Origin: CAZRXG01 sp964603985
GTDB lineage: Bacteria; Chloroflexota; Anaerolineae; Aggregatilineales; UBA3940
Assembly: GCA_964603985.1 (NCBI GenBank)
Contig: CAZRXG010000003.1
Coordinates: 1 to 64,000, forward strand
Reading direction: 5' to 3'
DNA length: 64,000 nucleotides
Position 1 is the first letter of the stretch, and each line of letters begins with the position of its first letter. A model generated the notes under the pieces. That model was not told the DNA's origin, ran no database searches, and worked only from the letters and a program-made list of their open reading frames with translations. The translations under genes were made by a program, and so were the position numbers. Positions 60,132 through 64,000 of the stretch are shown one piece after another.

Positions 60132-61310
60132 ATGCGAAAGAAATATCTGATCGGATCCCTTGCCCTACTATTGGTCGTGGCGTTCCTATTGGGGGCATGT
60201 GCCCCCGCCGCTCCCGCGGTAATCAAAATCGGCGTCAATGCACCTCTCACTGGCGATATCCCCAAGGTTGGAGAAGGCACCAAGTTCGCAGCCGAGATGT
60301 GGCTTGCGGACGTTAATGCCGCTGGCGGCCTTAAAGTAGGCGATAAGGTCTACCAGGTCGAGCTGGTCATCGAGGACAACGAGTCCAAGGCGGAATCGGC
60401 AGTAAAAGCCAACACCAAGATGATCACCCAAGACGAGGTGTTGGTCATCGTAGGGCCCCAGGCGTCCAAGCAGGCAGTGCCTGCGGGCGAGGTGGCCAAC
60501 AACTACGAAACCCCCATGGTTAGCCCGTGGTCTACGAATCCGAACACCACCCTGGATCGCCCTTGGGTCTTCCGTGGCTGCTTCCTTGACCCCTTCCAGG
60601 GTCCGGTGATTGCAAACTTCGTCTCAGAGGAGTTCGGATTCACCAAGGCCGCCGTTCTGTACGACGTAGCCAGTGACTATCCCAAAGGGCTGGCCGAGTA
60701 CTTCAAGGCAGCCTGGGAGGACATGCATGGCGAAGGGTCGGTGGTGGCTTTCGAGAGCTTCACCACCAAGGATACCGACTTCAGCGCCCAGTTGACAACG
60801 ATCATAAACTCGGATGCCGAGTTTATCTTCACGCCACAGTACTACAACGAGGTGGCCCTGATCGTGCAGCAGGCCCACGAATTGGGGTGGGATGCGCCCA
60901 TCTTGGGTAGCGACAGCTGGGGCTCGGCGGAGACAGTTGAGCTCTGCGGCTCGGACTGCTTCGGGCTGTTCTTCAGCACCCACTACGCCGCCGCCGGTGC
61001 AACGGGCGCGACAGCCGCGTTCATCGAGCGCTATGAGGAGGAACATGGCTATACGCCGGACGATGTTGCGGCACTGACCTGGGACACCATTCTTCTCGTG
61101 CAGCAGGCCATCCAGGATTGTGGCACGATCACCGGGGACATAGCGGTGGACCGCAAGTGTGTTCGTGACGCCCTGGCTAAGATCAAGGACTTTGACGGCA
61201 TCACAGGCAAAATGACCTTCACCGAGGAAGGCGACCCAATCAAGTGTGCCGTCATCGTCAGGATCAGCGAAGAAGGTGAGTTTGAGTTCTACAAGTCCGT
61301 TTGTCCATAG
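60132..61310 (+). CDS. Branched-chain amino-acid-type ABC transporter substrate-binding lipoprotein
   Basis: 392 aa. Lipoprotein signal (MRKKYLIGSLALLLVVAFLL, then GACAPAAP). The type I periplasmic-binding fold reads IKIGVNAPLTGDIPKVGEGT, LVIEDNESKAESAVKANTKM, VLVIVGPQASKQAVPAGEVA, PMVSPWSTNPNTTLDRPWVF, AAVLYDVASDYPKGLAEYFK and DAPILGSDSWGSAETVELCG. It captures an amino acid or similar small molecule outside the membrane for the LivHM permease. Four Cys (such as CGSDC, CAVIV) may form disulfides. CAGGAGGAAGAGAATC precedes the ATG. The ligand is not predictable. Confidence 0.93.
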   Translation: MRKKYLIGSLALLLVVAFLLGACAPAAPAVIKIGVNAPLTGDIPKVGEGTKFAAEMWLADVNAAGGLKVGDKVYQVELVIEDNESKAESAVKANTKMITQDEVLVIVGPQASKQAVPAGEVANNYETPMVSPWSTNPNTTLDRPWVFRGCFLDPFQGPVIANFVSEEFGFTKAAVLYDVASDYPKGLAEYFKAAWEDMHGEGSVVAFESFTTKDTDFSAQLTTIINSDAEFIFTPQYYNEVALIVQQAHELGWDAPILGSDSWGSAETVELCGSDCFGLFFSTHYAAAGATGATAAFIERYEEEHGYTPDDVAALTWDTILLVQQAIQDCGTITGDIAVDRKCVRDALAKIKDFDGITGKMTFTEEGDPIKCAVIVRISEEGEFEFYKSVCP

Positions 61311-61389
61311 GATCCAAAGAAAGCGGATCCCTATCGATGGCTTATGGTGCGGCTTGCGGCCCATGTAGGAATTGAGTCCCGTCGCACAG

Positions 61390-61427
61390 GAGGGCGGGCC
61401 AGGGCATTGGTTTCTGAGCCCGCCCTC
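61390..61427 (+). promoter_or_regulatory. Intercistronic hairpin between binding-protein and permease genes
   Basis: A perfect 10-bp stem GAGGGCGGGC (61390-61399) and GCCCGCCCTC (61418-61427), 18-base loop, without a T-run. In many importer operons such a hairpin protects the binding-protein mRNA and lowers permease expression. The remainder of this 140-base gap holds nothing else. Confidence 0.6.
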
Positions 61428-61450
61428 TCACCATACCAGGAAGCGATAAG

Positions 61451-62374
61451 ATGACCTTTTTCCTTCAGAACTTTGTCAACGCCTTACAGTGGGGCAGCTT
61501 TTACGCATTGATCGCCTTGGGCTACTCCATGGTGTACGGCGTCCTGATGCTCTTCAACTTCGCCCACGGCGATATCTTCATGGTCGGAGCCTATATAGGC
61601 TTCTTTGTCATGAGCGGGCTGTTGGCGCTGCCTGCATTGGGCATCGTTGCACTTCCCCCCTGGCTGATCCTAGCATTGACCATCATCATTTCTATGTTCC
61701 TGACCTCCTTTGTGGGCATGTTCGTCGAGCGGGTGGGCTATAGACCCTTGCGTGGTGCTCCACGAGCCTCGGCAGCGATCACCGGTCTGATGATTGGCAT
61801 CATACTGGAGACCGGGAACCTGGCTCTGCTGGGAGCCAGACGGCTGAGCTACCCGCCCCTGATTGAGACGGTGACCTACAAAGCGCTAGGGGTGAGCGTA
61901 ACCAACAAGAAGATCATGATCGTCTTCATCTCCATGCTGCTCATGCTGGCCCTGCATCAGTTCGTGAGAAGAACCAAATGGGGGATGGCAATGCGAGCGA
62001 TGGCGTACGACTACGTGGTCGTGCCGTTGATGGGAGTACCGCTCAACACCATTGCCGCCCTGACCTTCGCGCTCGGTTCGGCGCTGGCTGCTACTGCCGG
62101 GATTTTCTTCGGCATTGCCTATCCGGTCCTGGACCCCTACATGGGCATCCTCATAGGCTGGAAGGCTTTCGTGGCGGCGATCCTGGGGGGGAGAGGATCG
62201 ATCCTGGGTGCCGCACTGGCCGGTTTCTTGCTGGGGTTCATCGAGATCTTTGTGGCGGCAATCTTTCCCTCAACGCTTCGCGATCTGATCGCTTACTCTA
62301 TCATCCTGCTCATTCTGACCTTCAGGCCCCACGGCTTCTTTGGCGAACCCTATAGCGCCCGTCTGCGGCTCTAA
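61451..62374 (+). CDS. livH: ABC transporter permease LivH
   Basis: 307 aa, about eight membrane helices, usual length. Family marks: NALQWGSFYALIALGYSMVY, GVLMLFNFAHGDIFMVGAYI, ERVGYRPLRGAPRASAAITG, the ABC-contact region GWKAFVAAILGGRGSILGAA and LAGFLLGFIEIFVAAIFPST. It forms the membrane channel with LivM. Preceded by ACCAGGAAGCGATAAG. 34 bases separate it from livM. Confidence 0.95.
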   Translation: MTFFLQNFVNALQWGSFYALIALGYSMVYGVLMLFNFAHGDIFMVGAYIGFFVMSGLLALPALGIVALPPWLILALTIIISMFLTSFVGMFVERVGYRPLRGAPRASAAITGLMIGIILETGNLALLGARRLSYPPLIETVTYKALGVSVTNKKIMIVFISMLLMLALHQFVRRTKWGMAMRAMAYDYVVVPLMGVPLNTIAALTFALGSALAATAGIFFGIAYPVLDPYMGILIGWKAFVAAILGGRGSILGAALAGFLLGFIEIFVAAIFPSTLRDLIAYSIILLILTFRPHGFFGEPYSARLRL

Positions 62375-62408
62375 CTGACGGTGCTTATCAAAGAGACGAG
62401 AGACTACC

Positions 62409-63716
62409 ATGCAAGCGAAAAGCGGCAAGTTGCCGACAGGCAAGCGGGACGTAAGTCTATCGCTGAATAAGATCCGGGACCAGTTCTCCCAAGTTCCCCT
62501 GCTGGGCTGGCTCTTCGGTGCCCTGATTGCGGTGTTGCTTGAACAATTCCTGGGTGCTCCACTGGCCCGTGTTCTGGGGTTGACCAAAGTACCGGTCCTC
62601 TTCGGCTTCGTTATGATGCTCAAACAGCCTGCGCTGATCCCCAGCGCAATCCTGTACGTGCTCGTGATCTATATCGTGCCGGTACTGGTCGTCGCACGGC
62701 TGAGCGTCCGGCTGGCGAACAGGTTGGCGGCTGGACTGCTCCGTTTTCCCACGTGGCTCTCTGTGCTTATCCACCTCGGCTTGCTTTACGCCACCTTACA
62801 TTTGTGGTGTGAAATCAGCGATTACCGGATTCTTGTGGTCAGGCTCATCCTGATCGCCATCATGCTTACCCTGAGCTTGAACGTGGTTAACGGCTACATG
62901 GGAGAGTTCTCCTGCTCCCATCCCGGGTTCATGGCATTGGGCGCATACGCGACCTCTGTCTTCACCGTAACCGCGTTTGTCAATGGCAGCGCATCCGGGG
63001 GGCCTCTCCTGCCCAGCGCTTTGGGGCCGTTCGTATTCCCCCTCGCATTGATCGCCGGGGGAATAGTAGCGGCCTTGGGAGCCTTGCTTGTCGCCATACC
63101 GTCCTTCAGGACGCGAGGTGACTATCTGGCTATCATTTCCCTGGCGTTCACGTTCATTGTCAAAAGCCTGATTGAGAACCTGGAGGTCTTTGGAGGCCCG
63201 CGCGGCTATATGAACCAGCCAGCCTGGGCGAATCTGCCCACGGTGTTTGTGTGGACCATCGTCTGTATATGGGTCATCAACAATTTTGTGCGGTCTACTC
63301 TGGGAAAGGCGCTCAACGCGGTGCGGGACGATGAGCTGGCAGCCACGGCTATGACGGTCGACACCAGACGCACCAAAATCGTGGCTTTCCTGTTCGCGGC
63401 CTTCTGGGCCGGCGTGGCCGGTGGGCTTTTCGCCCATGTGATGGGATACGTCAACCCCGGCACCTTTGGCATACTCAAGCTGAGTGAAGTTCTGGCAATG
63501 GTCTACTTTGGAGGACTGAACTCCGTCTACGGGTCGATTGTTGGCGCTGTCGGCTTCAACCTCCTCAGCGAAGCCTTACGCCCGTTAGAAATCTTCAAGT
63601 GGATCATCATCCCTGTCTTGCTGATCCTGGTGATGATTTTCCGCCCAACGGGCCTCGTCGCCTTTACAGAACTCGACATCGAGAAGCTCGTCCAACCCAG
63701 ACTTAAACCACAATAA
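62409..63716 (+). CDS. livM: ABC transporter permease LivM
   Basis: 435 aa. The N-terminal 115 residues carry extra hydrophobic segments (LGWLFGALIAVLLEQFLGAP, PALIPSAILYVLVIYIVPVL) ahead of the usual core: MLTLSLNVVNGYMGEFSCSH, TRGDYLAIISLAFTFIVKSL, and the ATPase-contact region GKALNAVRDDELAATAMTVD, AAFWAGVAGGLFAHVMGYVN, FGGLNSVYGSIVGAVGFNLL. Such N-terminal extensions occur in LivM. It pairs with LivH. livG follows 16 bases later. Confidence 0.95.
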   Translation: MQAKSGKLPTGKRDVSLSLNKIRDQFSQVPLLGWLFGALIAVLLEQFLGAPLARVLGLTKVPVLFGFVMMLKQPALIPSAILYVLVIYIVPVLVVARLSVRLANRLAAGLLRFPTWLSVLIHLGLLYATLHLWCEISDYRILVVRLILIAIMLTLSLNVVNGYMGEFSCSHPGFMALGAYATSVFTVTAFVNGSASGGPLLPSALGPFVFPLALIAGGIVAALGALLVAIPSFRTRGDYLAIISLAFTFIVKSLIENLEVFGGPRGYMNQPAWANLPTVFVWTIVCIWVINNFVRSTLGKALNAVRDDELAATAMTVDTRRTKIVAFLFAAFWAGVAGGLFAHVMGYVNPGTFGILKLSEVLAMVYFGGLNSVYGSIVGAVGFNLLSEALRPLEIFKWIIIPVLLILVMIFRPTGLVAFTELDIEKLVQPRLKPQ

Positions 63717-63732
63717 GATATGGAGTATGCTC

Positions 63733-64000
63733 ATGCTAAAAGTTGAACAAATGACCCACTACTTCGGCGGTTTGCGAGCTGTACATGGCTACGATCTGGA
63801 GATCACCTCAGGACAGATCAGAGGACTGATCGGGCCTAACGGAGCGGGGAAGACCACTATCTTCAACCTGATTACCGGCGTCTACAAACCCACCGAAGGC
63901 ACGATCAGCTTCGACGGCACGGACATTACAGGCTTTCCACCTCACCGGATCGCTGCCATGGGTCTTGGCAGAACTTTCCAGAATCTGAGATTGTGGAGGC
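63733..64000 (+). CDS. livG: ABC transporter ATP-binding protein LivG (3' end beyond window)
   Basis: The first 89 codons are present. Walker A is LIGPNGAGKTTIFNLITGVY; FDGTDITGFPPHRIAAMGLG and RTFQNLRLW (Q loop) follow, as in LivG. The ATG at 63733 is preferred over 63727 because GGAG at 63722-63725 is well spaced only for it. A livF gene would be expected just outside the window. Confidence 0.93.
   Translation, partial: MLKVEQMTHYFGGLRAVHGYDLEITSGQIRGLIGPNGAGKTTIFNLITGVYKPTEGTISFDGTDITGFPPHRIAAMGLGRTFQNLRLWR

Noticed and set aside
60132..61310. Naming the ligand of the binding protein (leucine, urea, amide)
   Set aside because: The binding residues cannot be assigned by reading alone; the fold supports many small ligands.

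Overview
The window looks like a chromosomal piece of a high-GC member of the Chloroflexota, most probably class Anaerolineae. This is an inference from gene content: lipoproteins with Thr-Pro-Thr-Pro linkers, the DUF6754/MutL-like gene cluster, leaderless-looking promoters, many GT-C and GT4 glycosyltransferases, and no lipid A, LPS or outer-membrane genes. No rRNA, tRNA, CRISPR array, phage or complete insertion sequence was seen. A 10-N assembly gap lies at 34363-34372.

Layout. 0.05-5 kb: a large membrane sensor histidine kinase (-) and a secreted PQQ-type sugar dehydrogenase lipoprotein (+). 5-10.2 kb: ornithine genes (argF-like, rocD) behind a good promoter, followed by lactate utilisation lutA-lutB-lutC. 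10.2-20.1 kb: a G5/beta-propeller lipoprotein, a glycosidase-like/O-antigen-ligase fusion, a macrodomain enzyme, a GT-C mannosyltransferase-like protein with beta-sandwich repeats, and the lactate permease lctP. 20.1-25 kb (mostly -): two paralogous GT-C proteins, a formylglycine-enzyme-fold lipoprotein lacking the catalytic cysteines, and a HAD phosphatase.

25.1-34.2 kb (+) is the most interesting region: eight tightly packed co-directional genes behind a leaderless promoter. They comprise a small protein, a DUF6754 membrane protein, two polytopic proteins, a membrane protein with about twelve 33-34 residue PDWL repeats, a MutL-like actin/Hsp70-fold ATPase without any glutamate mutase, a barrel/KOW-like protein, and an acidic protein with an LPTTG-TM-Arg tail. 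It reads as an undescribed envelope-associated machine. Directly downstream are an ATPase fused to an OmpR-type winged helix and a bactofilin with its own promoter and terminator.

36.6-45.4 kb (-): ferredoxin and MFS transporter, DUF6125, DUF3048 lipoprotein with a structured leader, DinB, O-methyltransferase, Hsp20, a CoA-type Nudix hydrolase, and an ArsR-controlled permease/thioredoxin module with a shared palindromic operator. 45.5-59 kb (-): a surface-glycan locus with five or six glycosyltransferases, a GT-C-like membrane protein, an MsbA-type ABC exporter and three sulfotransferases, suggesting a sulfated glycan; it contains the scar of a deleted glycosyltransferase. 59-60.1 kb is about 1.1 kb without a convincing gene but with a near-consensus promoter. 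60.1-64 kb (+): a branched-chain-amino-acid-type ABC importer (binding protein, livH, livM, livG cut by the window end).
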